A stretch of 64,000 nt of DNA from positions 27,059 to 91,058 of the forward strand of contig SNVD02014758.1 of the NCBI GenBank assembly GCA_013180625.2. The letters run 5' to 3'. Both the position numbers and the translations under genes were made by a program. This document shows, one piece after another, positions 16,251 through 29,266 of this stretch (positions within the stretch are counted from its first letter, which is position 1; every line of letters begins with the position of its first letter). Source of the DNA: Boswellia sacra (lineage: Eukaryota > Streptophyta > Magnoliopsida > Sapindales > Burseraceae). The notes below the pieces were generated by a model. It was not told the DNA's origin, ran no database searches, and was given only the letters and a program-made list of their open reading frames with translations.

Positions 16251-17037
16251 TTTATAATAATTAATTCACTAAAATAGAAATTGAATTTCAAAAATCCGAG
16301 CCCACCGTTACGTCCGAAACGGTCAAATTAGGTGAAATAGCCTCTTCCGGGGCTCAAAAATTCTTTTTATACAATAAATACTAAGCTTGGAAACTTTAAG
16401 GACTAAACTGAAATTTCTTAAGGGCTAAACGGAAATTTCAGAAACTAAAAGGGGCACAATGTGTTTATCAGAATTACAGGGGCCAAACTGATATTTCCTA
16501 AGGACTGAAATGTAAATTTCAGAAATTCAGGGGTCAAAAGGTAATTACCCGTAAATACAGGGGCCCAAATGATATTTTCCAACGATTTGCTGACGTGGCA
16601 GATGGGGTCCACAGTGCTGACGTGGCTCTGACGTGGCGACACGTGTCAGGTGAAGTGGCACGCTGGCGTGGCTTTGCTGACGTGGCGATATGCTGACGTG
16701 GCCTGCTGGCGTGGCGAAAAGGTCGCTGATGTGGCTGATGACGCGGCTCTGACGTGGTCGTCTTCTTCCTTGAGACGCGCGTGCAGCGCGTGGAGCGAGT
16801 GACACTCACTCGCAGACCAGGTCAGAGGCGCGTGCGGCGTCTCTGGTGGTCGGTTCGGTCGCCGGGGCATATTGCAGAATGCTCAGCTCGATCTCACGAA
16901 CACACAGAATACTTCAAATTCGAATTTCGATGACTTTCCGAAAAATCGAAATTTTCCAGAAACAGGGGACAAATTTTCTCTGAATTTTTCCTCTCTGTTC
17001 TGACATTCCAGGAGCTCAACGAGGCTCTGATACCACT
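16251..17037 (-). other. Copia 5' leader with two internal repeat arrays
   Basis: Untranslated leader between the primer-binding site and gag. Bases 16375-16580 contain several diverged copies of an AGGGGCTAAACTGAAATTTC-like unit. Bases 16591-16757 are GC-rich and contain six TGACGTGG motifs plus one ACACGTGT. The ORFs here arise from the repeats and are not called. Confidence 0.8.
17024..17037 (-). other. Copia primer-binding site
   Basis: Adjacent to the right-hand LTR. On the minus strand the bases TGGTATCAGAGCC begin two nucleotides after the LTR and pair with the 3' end of plant initiator tRNA-Met. Confidence 0.9.
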
Positions 17038-17407
17038 TGTTGGGAATGCAATGCAAACACAGAACAGAGATTTGGGAGAAAATTGACTTGTATTAACAGA
17101 GAAAATCAATATACAAGATTTACACAAAAACTTCCCTAAATTTTCTGGAGCTCTCCTGGCTCTCTCTCTTAATCCTAAACTCTCTGGTTTAGACTCTGGA
17201 CTCTCTCTGGAATCTCTCTAATGCATATACAAGGCAGAATTCGTCCCATATTTATAGGAAAAATTCTGCACACAAATTCAAATCAAATTTGGTCACCTAC
17301 CTTTAACTTTCAATGCATTCACATGGAAGGGATTCTGGAAGCCATACATGTCATGCATGAGTTCAACAGAATTCGAGAACTCATGCATATCATGCATGAG
17401 CTCATCA
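17038..17407 (-). repeat. 5' LTR of the Copia element
   Basis: 370 bp, matching the other LTR apart from about 11 substitutions, mostly C/T or G/A transitions. Two of its CATGCATG boxes have been altered (CATACATG, CATGCATATC). Confidence 0.95.
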
Positions 17408-17683
17408 TATTTTTCTAGCGGTAAGGGCTTAGAGCTAAGATGCATTTTAACTTGTCACATCAGATCACTATATAGATCAGTGTCTCCATTTGGTCAGTCT
17501 ATCAAACGTGCACAATTTTTCCACATATTAATAATTTTTAGTCACTTCTGACCAATCAACTCTCATAGAGTTTATCAAGTGATCAAATCCGTTTAATTTC
17601 TCAATTTGGGTTAGCAGCATTATAGATTGCTAATTCGCTATTTATTAATAAGTCTTCCTCTTTCTTGTTTAGGGTAAAAATAG

Positions 17684-18037
<354 letters not shown>

Positions 18038-18779
18038 TAGTAAGCCACTTCTATCATCTTCGTTCTTATTAATCAATGACAATCCTTAGATATAGTAACA
18101 TGGTCAAACTAATATAGTCTTCTGGACAAGTCTTAGAGGTTGATGTGGCGCATATCCTTTGCATTTCTTTTGTATAAATCTTTTTTCAATACAATTTACA
18201 ATTGTTGCTACATTTTTTAAGGAAAATTTCTATATAATTCTGTATTACATTAGTAGATATTCTTCCTTCATTGTATAGATGCTATGCGTTAACTTCAAAT
18301 GACCTTTTTTTATTTTTTTTAATGTAACAGTGGTTACATGGCACCAGAGTATGCGTTGGCAGGATTATTCTCAATAAAGTCAGATGTGTACAACTCTGGC
18401 GTCCAGAGCTCTAAACATGAAAATTATATTTCTGATAGTGAAACTCCATCAAACGTGTACCTTAACAGGCATGGCGGCTGTGGAATGAAGACAAAGCACA
18501 AGAGTTGATAGATGCCAGCATAGTCAACAGTTGTCCTATTAGTGAGGCTTTAAGATGGATCCATATTGCACTTTTATGTGTTGAGAATAACCCTTAAGAT
18601 AGGCCTACCACGTCATCAGTTGTCCTCATGTTTGGGAGCAAAGCAGTAAACCCTCCCAACCATCAACTCCTCCATATTCTGTTGGTAGATTTACTACAAT
18701 GTCCGATCACTCCTTGACATCTGGAAGGGGGACAGGCCTTCTCTCATCTGATCAAACTTCATCTAGTATTTCAAGCTAA

Positions 18780-19996
18780 AAAAGCACTTTGATTTGGCTT
18801 AAGAAACAGTGGAGCTGTCAATTTTGCAGAATTTGGCTACCATTTTTCTGGGAAGGAATTATCATTTGCCTTAAATACTATTGATTGTCAAGTGCAGGAA
18901 CACTGAGAGTGGAGTCTAGTTAACACCCCCTTTATTTGTATCACCCTTTGACTGACTCTATTTATGCCAGCAGAAATACTTCTTTAGCTGGATATTGGAT
19001 CATAATTTATATAAAATGTACAATAGAACCAGAAAATTGAAATTTCCTTCTTCCAGACTAAACATTGTGTTTGTACTTATTACTCTGCTTTTTAACTAGG
19101 CTTGCTGATGTGATGATGAGTAGATTTAAACATGAATTAGTTTTTACTATATAGAATGTCCATTCGCCTGGGAACTAGCAGAGCAGATATAACAACTGGG
19201 CAGGAGCAAAGGTCAAAATGCAGTGGAGCCTCTATGCAATCATGGCTTTCAACAGAAGAAGCACCTTTTTAGTAACATAAGCAAACATACATAACGTTTA
19301 AGTTCACCGTCTCCGAGGATCACTCTATGCATAATTTGCCAATGTTTTGAATTTATCCATGCCAGTTCATGGTAAGGAGCTCTCATCAATTGGTAGAAAG
19401 AAAAAATGTAAACCTTCCAGGCTCCCCACTTCAGAAGTAAAGTAAACAGATTGTTTGTTTTGCCTCTTCCTCACTCTATTGTAGGCATATAACACTCTCT
19501 CTCTCTGAAAAAGGCTTGTATTTTTCAATTGCAGCCTATATTATAACTTACTAACTCCGACGTTAAAGTAAGTTTTAAGCAATTAGATCGGACCTGATTC
19601 CTTTCTACGGCTTTGTGCATATCCAGGTTTGACATTAATCTAGACAGGTCTTGTAATAGAGCATGATCAATTCCCAAATTCTATAGAAATGCTTCTCTTA
19701 GTGACTCAAAGAACGTTCACTCATCTTCATGACGGTTGTAAGGTACAGATTGAAGTGTCCATATACAAAAATAATACATGTAAATCAATATCAACAAATT
19801 GCTATATTCAAAGTCAACCTCAGAATTTCGTGCCAGTTCCATTCTCAATAATAAAAGTTAAGAAAACGTTCTCATACGTTGATCAAAAAAAGAAAATGAA
19901 ACAAATCATTTTAAAAAAAAAAAAAAAATCTGGCCAACAATTCTTAGTTTTCATCTCCTAGTTGTCATATTAGAATGATGATCCATCATCTATAGG
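18780..19996. other. Intergenic, with duplicated CRK 3' flank
   Basis: No gene. Bases 19190-19450 resemble 840-1030. There is a short A-run at 19914-19928. Other sequence is unremarkable. Confidence 0.6.
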
Positions 19997-20970
19997 CTAT
20001 AAAACTAAAAGAAGCTTTAGCACTGCCACAATTATGCCAATAAGAAGCGCTGGGGAGTCTGCTGATGATCCTCGAAAACCTACATTACCAAATAATTTAC
20101 ATCAGTTCCACCAAAACCAATGAAAAGCATGTCTAAATATCCCAGTTACTGTTAATTAGTCTAAAATTCATGCAAAAATAGGATATGCAAAGAATCACAT
20201 AACTCACCTTCACTTGCAGAAGTGGAAATGTTGGAATAAAACTGAAAATCGTGGTACCACATGCTACAACTTGAACCGTAAATCTCCCATCCTCTTTTAT
20301 TTCCTACTGTGGTTCTGAAAGTCATCAATTGAGTATCCAAGCATGTGCTACAGTCACTCCTACTAATATCTCTCGTGCATTGAGCCATCCCATATCTCAT
20401 CCCACTTTGTCCAGCATCCAACGTTGAGGTCTGGAACATCAGCGGCTGCTTTGCGGCTGTGGTTGCAAGTTCAGTCATCAAGTTAAATCCACTTGAAACC
20501 ACAGAAGGATCATCAAAATTGGTATCATTGGCTATGGCCTTTGAAGTTTGATCCCAAACACCAAAGAAATCCTCATCCGAATAGTGAAGAAAACACCATT
20601 TGAACCATATCTTAACTTTTTTGCTCTTTGTGCAATCTTGCAAGGCAACTGCTGTAGCCTCCTTGGTGCAATTAGCACATTCTTGAGCAGAAATATCACC
20701 TCTGCATTGGACAAGACCATAAATTTTGTTTGAGCCTTTTCCTTCAGCTAATTTATAGAAACCATCATGCACAGGCCCTCTAGTAGGCAGAGAAGTTAAA
20801 AGATTGCTAAGATTGTTTTGAAATGCACCTTCAGATGTAGAATTGTCAGCTTCTGAACATTCAGAAGCAGCCCTAGCATTAGTATCAGCATGGCAGCAAG
20901 GGCTGCATAACAACAAAATTGAAGTTGACAGTACAATAAACCTTATTGCATTGGAATTGAGCATCTTCAT
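19997..20970 (-). CDS. DUF26-only cysteine-rich repeat protein with C-terminal membrane tail (CRRSP/PDLP-like)
   Basis: Two exons, 20970-20208 and 20079-19997, joined in phase (846 nt, 281 aa). Exon 1 gives a signal peptide (hydrophobic FIVLSTSILLLC, cleavage near CHADT) and two DUF26 domains with C-X8-C-X2-C (CRGDISAQECANC and CTRDISRSDCSTC). Exon 2 adds a hydrophobic tail (LLIGIIVAVLKLLLVL) right at the C-terminus. This layout is that of plasmodesmata-located proteins or anchored cysteine-rich secretory proteins, which act at the cell surface or plasmodesmata in defence. There is no kinase domain. It lies antisense to and downstream of the CRK cluster, of which it is probably a relative. 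If the intron is retained, translation stops 17 codons into it, giving a 269-aa form without the tail. A GPI signal instead of a transmembrane helix is possible. Confidence 0.88.
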
Positions 20971-21039
20971 CTCTTCGATAACTCACCGAATTTATGGAAG
21001 GTGAAGAGGGAAAGGCCATGAATGTGGTTTACTTCATAA

Positions 21040-21185
21040 TTATAGTTGATCATTGTCAAATAAACAAATCATGGAATTTTTGCTTTTGCACGTTCAAAGT
21101 CAACTCTTCATGCTTAATGCGCAGATTATACATAGGACTTTAAAGTTTAATGCTTATCAAAAGAAAGCTAAAGTCAACGAAAGCG
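21040..21185 (-). promoter_or_regulatory. W-box cluster upstream of the DUF26 gene
   Basis: On the minus strand there are several TTGAC cores: from GTCAAATA at 21055-21062, AGTCAACTC at about 21098-21106 and AGTCAACGA at about 21172-21180. These are WRKY-factor sites by consensus. Whether they are used is inferred. Confidence 0.4.
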
Positions 21186-23396
21186 AGTTGTAGTTTAGTT
21201 AATAGAGATCAGTGGAGGGTTGAAATTAAGGAATTAGTTTACATGAGATTATAAATTTAAATAATTGATTAGTGGAATTTGAGAGTATCCAAGCATAATT
21301 AAGCCAAAGAACATCTTTGTTAGATAGCATTTGCAATTAAACTATTCATATGGATCACCATAACCAAATAATTAAAGTAAATTTGATTTCCGGTCATTGG
21401 TTTTCATATCCCCATCAGTAGGCCATTGCCAGTTTCTGGGTTCAATAGTTTTTGCACAAAGAGAAGACAAGAAAGTAATAAAATTTTGTTAAGGAACTTC
21501 TAACTTCTGGATCAACTTGCATACTCAATAGACTTAAGTTATAAGAATATAAATAGTTCATGATTCAAATGTATTCTTGACTTGAGCTTTTACAATACCA
21601 GTCCCATCATATTAAAATATTATCTTGTTTTAAAGAGAACAAATAATAAGTCTTAACAATTCCTATCCTCAATGGGCTGACTTTTCTAGTAAAGATCCTC
21701 GACGTGGGTTTTTGGGCCTTGGTCTTAAATTAAGAGGGCCGGGACCAAAACTGTTGTTTTTTTTTTTTTTAAATTGAAGAAAGTATTGGCATGTAGGTTT
21801 GCAATGGATAACCCAACACCAAAACATCGAAAGATTTTACTCCAAAACTGAGAAGATACTTCTCAGATTTTGGTTAATTGGTAATTGAATTCGACGGATA
21901 CTAATTAAGATATAAAGTAAGATTTTGTTTGGGTTCAGCTGATGTATAAGTATAGCAGACTTTAAATTTGTACAAAAATTGTAAATAAACATATAAAAAT
22001 AATAAATAAATAAATAAAAATTAAAAAATCATAAATAAAAATTATATAAAAACAGTAAAACAACTTTTATTTACTCATTTATATTTTTTATACAATTACT
22101 TATTATTTTTACACAATTTTAAAATCTGCCGTATAGGTTACATAGTTGTACTATATTATAACTTTACACAATACGCAATAAACCTTAATGAGCGAACGTC
22201 TACAGGGAAAGCAAATCGCGACACTCTCTGTTTTTGTCATAATCTTCCACGGGTTAAAACATCTTCTCTCTCCTGCAGCTAGATTATTACTCTTTTTTCA
22301 TTTGAATTTAAGTAAAATTTCATTGACATAACTTTGACTTGTAATCAAAGGCCCAATAAATTTTAAAACTTTTCAAAGCTGGGTATCCACTAAAATTCTT
22401 GAAAAAAAAATTCATCAAACTTTTTCCAAAAATCGACAAACAAAATTTTATGAAATTCCTCAAGCCTCTTTAAAGAAGATTTCCCTCCACTTGTTTCTAA
22501 GGCAAATAGCGGCTGCATATTATGGATTATTAGTTTAATTGGCAAAAGTGTCTTCTGAATGGGACTGGGACACAATACAATGCTACCCCGTTGAGCCTTT
22601 GGATCCAAATCCATGACTTTATGCTCGAAAGGAATCATCCTCAGATGAAGTTAAAAAACTTCACTTTCTAAAAGTTTTAAAAGCAATATTGATAAAGCAT
22701 GTTTCTCCACTTGCAAATTGCAATCCATAATCGCTATCATCGTTGTTGGTAAAATAATTAAAATAGGTTTGATTTGCCAACACTGACGACAAAAACTGGG
22801 ACCTAATTGCAAGTATGCAACATGGAACTGCAATGGGAAGGTGATAGTGAACCAACCAGGTATCAACAGCTTAGTTGCCGCGTGGCATATGGGCATTAAA
22901 AGTATCATTTTTCTTATGGTAATTATGCTCTCCTTCGAAGAGTGTTTAGGATTAGAACAAATCTTAGAAAGATCAGCAATAATAGTTTTTTACTCATACT
23001 TTCTCCTGACTGCCCAATAAAAAGAGAGAAAGTAAGAAAGGGAGAAAGAATAATGAAAATTGTCAATATCAGAATGAGTATTTCAAGCAAACACAGTTGG
23101 ACAAGCCTAGTGCAAGACAGAATGGGCATATATATCTAGCCTGATAAAAATAGCAGCACTAATAAATAATATATCATACATGACCGTCAACATGACACAA
23201 AAGATATACAGCTAGGTTGCTGCAGAATGCCCATACTATATACTTAAACCTGAAGTTTTGAGATTCGGTTTTACTAATGGATAACCATCAATCTTGTAGG
23301 AGAAAGTTCTCTTACTGAAATTAATTAACAAAACAGAAAACTGCAAACGCAACTTGGTCTGGCTTTAACAAAAATTGTATTGGCCGTTAGAGTACA
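21186..23396. other. Intergenic, AT-rich
   Basis: No gene, RNA or complete element recognised. There is a T-run at about 21758-21771. The short ORFs between 22390 and 23139 have no domain and overlap each other on both strands. Confidence 0.6.
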
Positions 23397-23401
23397 TGGA
23401 G

Positions 23402-24955
23402 TGTAACACCCCGTACCCTTAAGATACAGAATATAAATTTAAGCATTCACACACACGTGAGACACACAACAGAGTAGGGAGTAAAACACTCAGCAAGTAG
23501 CTCAAATGTGAAGTTAAAATGGAGTCGGGCAAGAAAAATCAAATAACATAATTCAAAATCCTTTTTTAATCAGCAAGCAATCATTTCTTTTCCTGCAAGT
23601 CAGGTGAACAGTGCCCTGAATTCATAGATCACGCTCTTGTGCGGATCACCTGGCGCGACTGCACCAATTTTCTGTCCTAAATCAATATCCAACAAGAGAG
23701 GTTGGCGCTCCTACGCCAACCATGTCGCGCTGCAGCGCCAACTTTCTGTCTCAACATGATTTACAGCATAGAGCTCACAGTACTCCTGCACAATTTCACT
23801 GGAGCTCCTGCACCGATTCTGTGTTTGGCCATTAAACTTAGGCAATTTTCTCCATTCATACTCACATATAGAAACATATCTTACACACATTTAATGCACT
23901 TCTCAAGCACATTTGAGGTACCCATTTTAAACACATTAGTGCACAAACCTTATGGACTCTACACAATCCATTCATTAAAAACACTAGTGCACAACATTAT
24001 GGACACTATACAAATCATGCATGGTAGGACTATCGTATGACACAATTTACAACATGTCATCCGTTACGTATCGCCATCAATGGCATGTTTTACGTCACTT
24101 ATTTTAGGGAACATACCACCCGTTAAGTACCGTCATCAATGGTACATTCGGTGGCCATTTGGCATTCGTTATGTATCGCCATCAGTGACTTATACACAAT
24201 TTCAATTTAAGAAATATATCATCCGTTACGTATCGCCATCGATGACATATTCTATTGGCCACCACTCACCTGTTATGTATCACCGTCAGTGACTTAATAC
24301 ACATATATGAGCTTACCCACCACACAACACATATATGCCTACCATCTAAAGAATTTGTGTGTCCTAGTACCTTAGACATGAGTTACAACTTTAAACACGC
24401 ACAATTTCGTTATCAAAGGTTACCCATGCCATTCCACACCACATTTCCATCCATACACATTTATAGCATTTCCAAATAAGTTCATCCACAATATACGTAC
24501 ACATAAGAAACCAACACAACTTACAAATCAACACAAAATCTATTGTGCCCTCGGAAATGGTCTAGCTACTTACCCAGTTACTTCACTCCTTGAACCTTGA
24601 TTTCCACCTAGAAATCACTAAACCTCTTAAAGGTTGGCAACACTTTACCCAACCGATAATATCATAGAAAATTCACTATTATACACATATTGGTTGGACA
24701 ATCATAGTAAGAGGGTACTTATCCCAATTATCACCTTTTTATGAAGATAAGGGGGAATTGAAATTTCTAGAGACTCCCACATATATATAGATAAATATCA
24801 TGGCACAATTTCAAATTAGTCCTCCGTTCTCCCAAATCTTTCAAATTCACCTTAGAACGATTTACAGATTGCTTTATTACCCATACAAATGCACAAGTGA
24901 TAATTTACATGTTTAAAAACATGGTAAGTGTAATTTCACTTCCTAGGGTATTGCA
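23402..24955 (-). repeat. Solo LTR 1 of a Ty3/gypsy-like family
   Basis: A 1554-bp solo LTR, TGTAACACCCC at the left and GGTATTGCA at the right, flanked by a perfect 5-bp target duplication TGGAG (23397-23401 and 24956-24960). No internal coding region is present. Its reverse complement aligns from end to end with solo LTR 2, apart from about 1.1 kb that LTR 2 has in its first half and LTR 1 lacks. Four diverged hairpin-bearing repeats lie at 24053-24296. By analogy with the gypsy element at 37790, the sense direction is minus. Confidence 0.8.
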
Positions 24956-24960
24956 TGGAG

Positions 24961-27724
24961 TGTAACATCTCAACTAGTGAGTGATTATACCCTTACTATG
25001 TTCATAATGCCTATGAATTATTGCTTTTGTGTGTGTGTGTAAGTGTCTTGGCAATGAATTAAAGGTTAGGGGTATAAATGAAGGACTTAAGAATCTCGAG
25101 GCCTAATTTGACAATGTGTGCATGTTTATTATTAAGGGGCTGGGGTTAGGCATTTCTAGAAAACTTATTTCCTTCTCTTATTCTCAAAAACCCATAGCTA
25201 ACTTTCCATGCCTCAAAGATTAGAAGAGAAAGAAGAAGAAGTCAGAAGGAGAGAGGTATGATTCATTCCCTTCTCTGATTTCTGTCATTTAGTCATGAAC
25301 TTTTGTTGTGAAATGTTATATTAGGAAGTGGTTTATGGTGTTTTTATGTCATGTGTACCATGAAACATGCTGAAAATCATGATTTGTAATAGGTTATGAA
25401 AGATTATAATGGCTTAGATGATGATAGGAATGCCATAGATGACGTTTGAACTCAAAACTCTGTGGAGTTGTGTACTGAGCAGTTGCTTATCCAAAAATTC
25501 CTAGAAATTATAGGGTTACTTTTTGGTTCTAAAATTCTTACATACTAAACTAGATATGTTCAGGATCATATAATATTTTGAATCACTTAAAAATTCAAAG
25601 TATGTGATTTTTGGTGAATTTTTGAACTCTATAGAACCGAATCTGGAAACCCCCTGTTTCAAAATAGGGTATGGGGAACAAATTTTATATGAGGGACTTA
25701 TCCTTCATGGAAACCCCTAATTTTTTGTATGTGAAATATTGAGCCTGTTTTCTTGTGAACTACAAAATTTTATGGTTTTTGAAGCTCTATAGAAATTGTT
25801 ATGATTTTTCGAAGTTGGGTCTACAATTCTAAAATTTTCCATTTTCAGAACAGAGTAAGCAAAACGAATTGCTTTTGATAGATCTAAACTCAGCAAAAAG
25901 TTATGATTTTTTATAGGATTATCTTTATATGTGTCTTTTACTAAACTAAAAATTTTTGTAAATATTTGATTATTGTTGAGGTCTATATAAATTTTCAAAG
26001 TCATACTGTTCAATTGGAGAGGCCAGTAGACAGGAATTGTATATAGAAAAAACTAAGGGTTTTCAAGGGGCATATGGCGTCAATTTGATCCAATAAATTG
26101 CATGGTATGTTACATATGTGTTCATTTGACCTCCACAAATTAACATAAGGATTGGGACAAGCATCATCTTTCTAGAAATTAACCAACGAAATGTGTGTGA
26201 TGTTGAGTCAATAATGGAGTCATTTGGTTTATTGATGTGCTTGATGATCCTTAAGAAAATTTTGATGATTTCTAGGTTGAAATCAGGATCTTGTGGTGAA
26301 GTTAACGAGGTAAGTAAGCTAGACTTCTTCTGAGGATGCAATAGATATCTAACCAAATTGTGAGATATGTTTGATTTCATATGCTTATGTATATATGTGA
26401 GATACATTCGATTGAAAATGCCATGAATGTGATATGAATGGAAATTGAAATGTGACCATGAGCATGTGGACTTTGATGTGTAATGGCATGACTAAAATGT
26501 GACAATGAAATCATATGTGTGTGAAAGTAGAATTTATGCCTATTACACTAGGACACATAACTCTGTGATATGGTAGGCATACATGTGCTATGTTGGGTGC
26601 AGACACATTTGTATTGAGTCACCAACAGCGATAAATAACGGGTGACTAGTGACCAATGGGATATGTCATTGACAACGATACGTAACAGACGGCATATTTC
26701 CTGAAATTGATTAATGAAAAGAATATGTCACTAATGGCAATACGTAACAGGTGACTAGTGGCCACCGGATATATCATCGACAGTGATACGTAACAGGTGG
26801 TATACTCCTTAAAAGGAATAATAAAAAATATATGTCATCAACAGCGACACGTAACGGATGACATAATTGAAAGTATTAAATAAAAAGTTCTACCATGAGT
26901 GAGAGTATAGTGTCCTTAAGATGTAATCTAAGCGTGTGTAAGGTGTATAAAACAAGATATATGCGTAAAATGAGCAGAGTAAACGGCTCAAGTATGATGG
27001 GCAGGCAAAGAGCTTGCGCCAAAGCACCATGTTGAGTGCGCAAGAGCGTGCCCTTGCCACCTTAAAAGTTTCTAGATAGAAACCTGGCGCTGGCGCGCAG
27101 TATAGGTTGCACAGGAGTGCAATCCCTTCGTTGTAACTCAAGCTAAGACAGAAAGTCTACGCTTGAGTGCAGCATTGGAGCAGGAGCACCAGAACTTTTA
27201 GTGAAATTCTACTTAAACTCAAGACTTGAAGCAGTCGCACCGATTCCTTCGCGCAGAAGCGTGATTCTTTATTTTATGAATACTTTATACACGACTTAGG
27301 GGTTAAGCAATAGGTTCCTTGTATGATAAGAAATGAATTTGAATTATAGTTATCTAGTTTATTCCGCATGGTATATTGTTATTACATAGTTCTAGCTGCT
27401 TATTGAGTTTTGTACTCACTAGTTTGTTGTGTTCCTCAAGTGATCGACAGACTACAGGACGTTTGGAGGATTTTTGGCAAAGCAACGATAGAGTTCCCTT
27501 GACAACCATGGGTCCGCTGCAACAATCTCTTTTTTGTGTCTATCATTAATTTTGATCCTTTTTTGTCATTGATGTATAGAGTATGCCACTATGGTTGATA
27601 ATTTAGGAACTTTGGATTTGATTTTGAATGTTATTAATAATACAATGGCCATAGTTTCCTTTTTTGTTGTTTTGTATGAATGCTTATAGTCGTATTTTGG
27701 ACCCTTGGGATGTGGGGTGTGACA
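24961..27724 (+). repeat. Solo LTR 2 of the same family, opposite orientation
   Basis: A 2764-bp LTR-like unit, TGTAACATCTC at the left and GGGGTGTGACA at the right, starting directly after the target duplication of LTR 1. The following 5 bases are TGACG, against TGGAG before it, so its own duplication is at best degraded (3 of 5). Reverse-complement blocks shared with LTR 1 include CACCTAGAAATCA-like, CTAGCTACTTACC-like and AACATGGTAAG-like sequences and the hairpin array (26616-26865). It contains no internal region and no gene. Confidence 0.72.
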
Positions 27725-29189
27725 TGACGAGCCATCAGAATTCCATTTGTCTCACAAGATTTATCAGACAAATAATAGATCAAATGCACTAATTGATAAA
27801 GTTCTCCGTTCAGACTGGTCAGCTACTACTTGCTACTCAGCTGAAGCCTTGCTGGTACCAAATTAAGATGCCTCATGCCTTAATTCTTGCTAACAAACTC
27901 TATTATACCAAATGAAAATTTACTAATAATCTTTGATGAATTAAAGGGTTGAATGGCCCAATTACATAATCGGTGAGTGACTTGTGGGCGACCCTGGAAT
28001 GCTGAGTGAATTGGAGTTTGGTATCCCTGCACCTGCAGGATGGTGACACCAGCAAATGTGAGGTAAATGTGACATAAACAAGTATCAAGTGAGAGACTAG
28101 CAGTCCTGGTCCTGGATATTCTGCAACAACAGGATTTAAATTCTGGTAATTGTCAAAGTTGTCGCGTGGGGATGTGGCACTATGCAATTAACAAGAAAAA
28201 GCTGAACCCCCCTCATTTCGAAGGAAACTTCGCAAGTCTTTCCTTTCACCTTCCTTTGGCTTATCTGTGTGCAGTAACTTATCCAATCGTTAATGGTTTG
28301 GACACCCCGTGAATGAACCACAGTTTATTCCATTTAGTATTATGGCTGGGCTCTCATGACATGAATTGATAAGCACTTTTTATCATAAACAAAAAATCCT
28401 TTTGCTTGTTTGCATATTAGAAACAAAATTGAAAGTTTTTTTTTTTTATTTGAGGTTACTATAAAGTAGATATTATGAATAAATGTTATAGGATAAAAAC
28501 ATACTAATTAAATTGTTGACCAAATACCCATTTATAAATTTAGATTCACAACAAATATTAAGAGAAGATTTATTTCAAAATCAAGTTTTTTTTTTCTAAT
28601 CTTAAACTCCTAATTAGAGAATATATTATATATCTTTCAAATAGGTGAACATATTTATGAAAAGATAAGGTTTCTGCACAGACCCTCAAATCTAGCATTC
28701 TCTAGAAGAGAAGACACCTTTCTTTCCCAAGCAGACTCGTGGAAAACCTTTCCCAGTAGCTTTTTTCCAATTCCGTAAAATTATTTGTGGACCTAGTCCT
28801 TATCCAGTCTCTATCTCTATGCACTTAATTATTATTTATTGATAAGCAACTAACTTTGGGGATTAATTAAGCCCAATAAAGTTTTGAGTTTTCACCTCTT
28901 AAGCTGGGGCACAAATAATTTATCAGCGAAAATTCCAATTTGAGTTTGTATCCTTGTTTCACCAGGAATAATCAAAACATGATGGACGGTGATCGAATGA
29001 CTAATCAATTGCTGAGACGACAAGTTCAAGTTAAAGTTTCATCGGACGTATCGATGAGTTATAATAGCATACTACTACAGTAGTCCTACTTTGGCTTCCG
29101 ACCAGATACTTCACAGTCCACCTTTACAATGGTCCCTGATTGTTTTTGTCCTTTCAAATGCCATCCTTCACCACAAAATAAAAATCATC
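27725..29189. other. Intergenic
   Basis: No gene seen. The short ORFs at 27903-28321 (minus) have no recognisable domain. There is a T-run near 28438-28448. Confidence 0.6.
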
Positions 29190-29197
29190 TATAAAAC
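29190..29197 (+). promoter_or_regulatory. Probable TATA box of the TauE/SafE gene
   Basis: TATAAAAC, about 70 bp upstream of the start codon, which leaves room for a short 5' UTR. Confidence 0.5.
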
Positions 29198-29266
29198 TCG
29201 GCTCAGTGATCATTCCCACCAGCACCCATAACGCTAAGCAATATCTTTTTGTTTTCATGAGCCATA

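Larger units (their letters stand above)
11843..17407 (-). mobile_element. Ty1/Copia LTR retrotransposon, Tork/Tnt1-like, full length but inactive
   Basis: A 5565-bp element in reverse orientation, with two 370-bp LTRs (TG...CA) differing at about 11 sites. It is flanked by GATTT on the left and TATTT on the right, a probable 5-bp target duplication with one change. The primer-binding site next to the right-hand (5') LTR reads TGGTATCAGAGCC on the minus strand and matches initiator tRNA-Met. The purine tract next to the left-hand LTR reads GGGATGGAGGGGGAGAAT on the minus strand. About 3% LTR divergence makes it clearly older than the gypsy element at 37790. It sits in intron 4 of an already decaying CRK. 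Confidence 0.95.

Noticed and set aside
16534..16870. Overlapping 74-91 aa ORFs rich in Arg, Pro and Ser
   Set aside because: They come from the GC-rich repeat array in three frames of the Copia leader. None has a domain.
23402..27724. One giant foldback transposon
   Set aside because: LTR 1 has its own 5-bp duplication on both sides, and the arms have LTR ends of the same family, so two solo LTRs explain it better.
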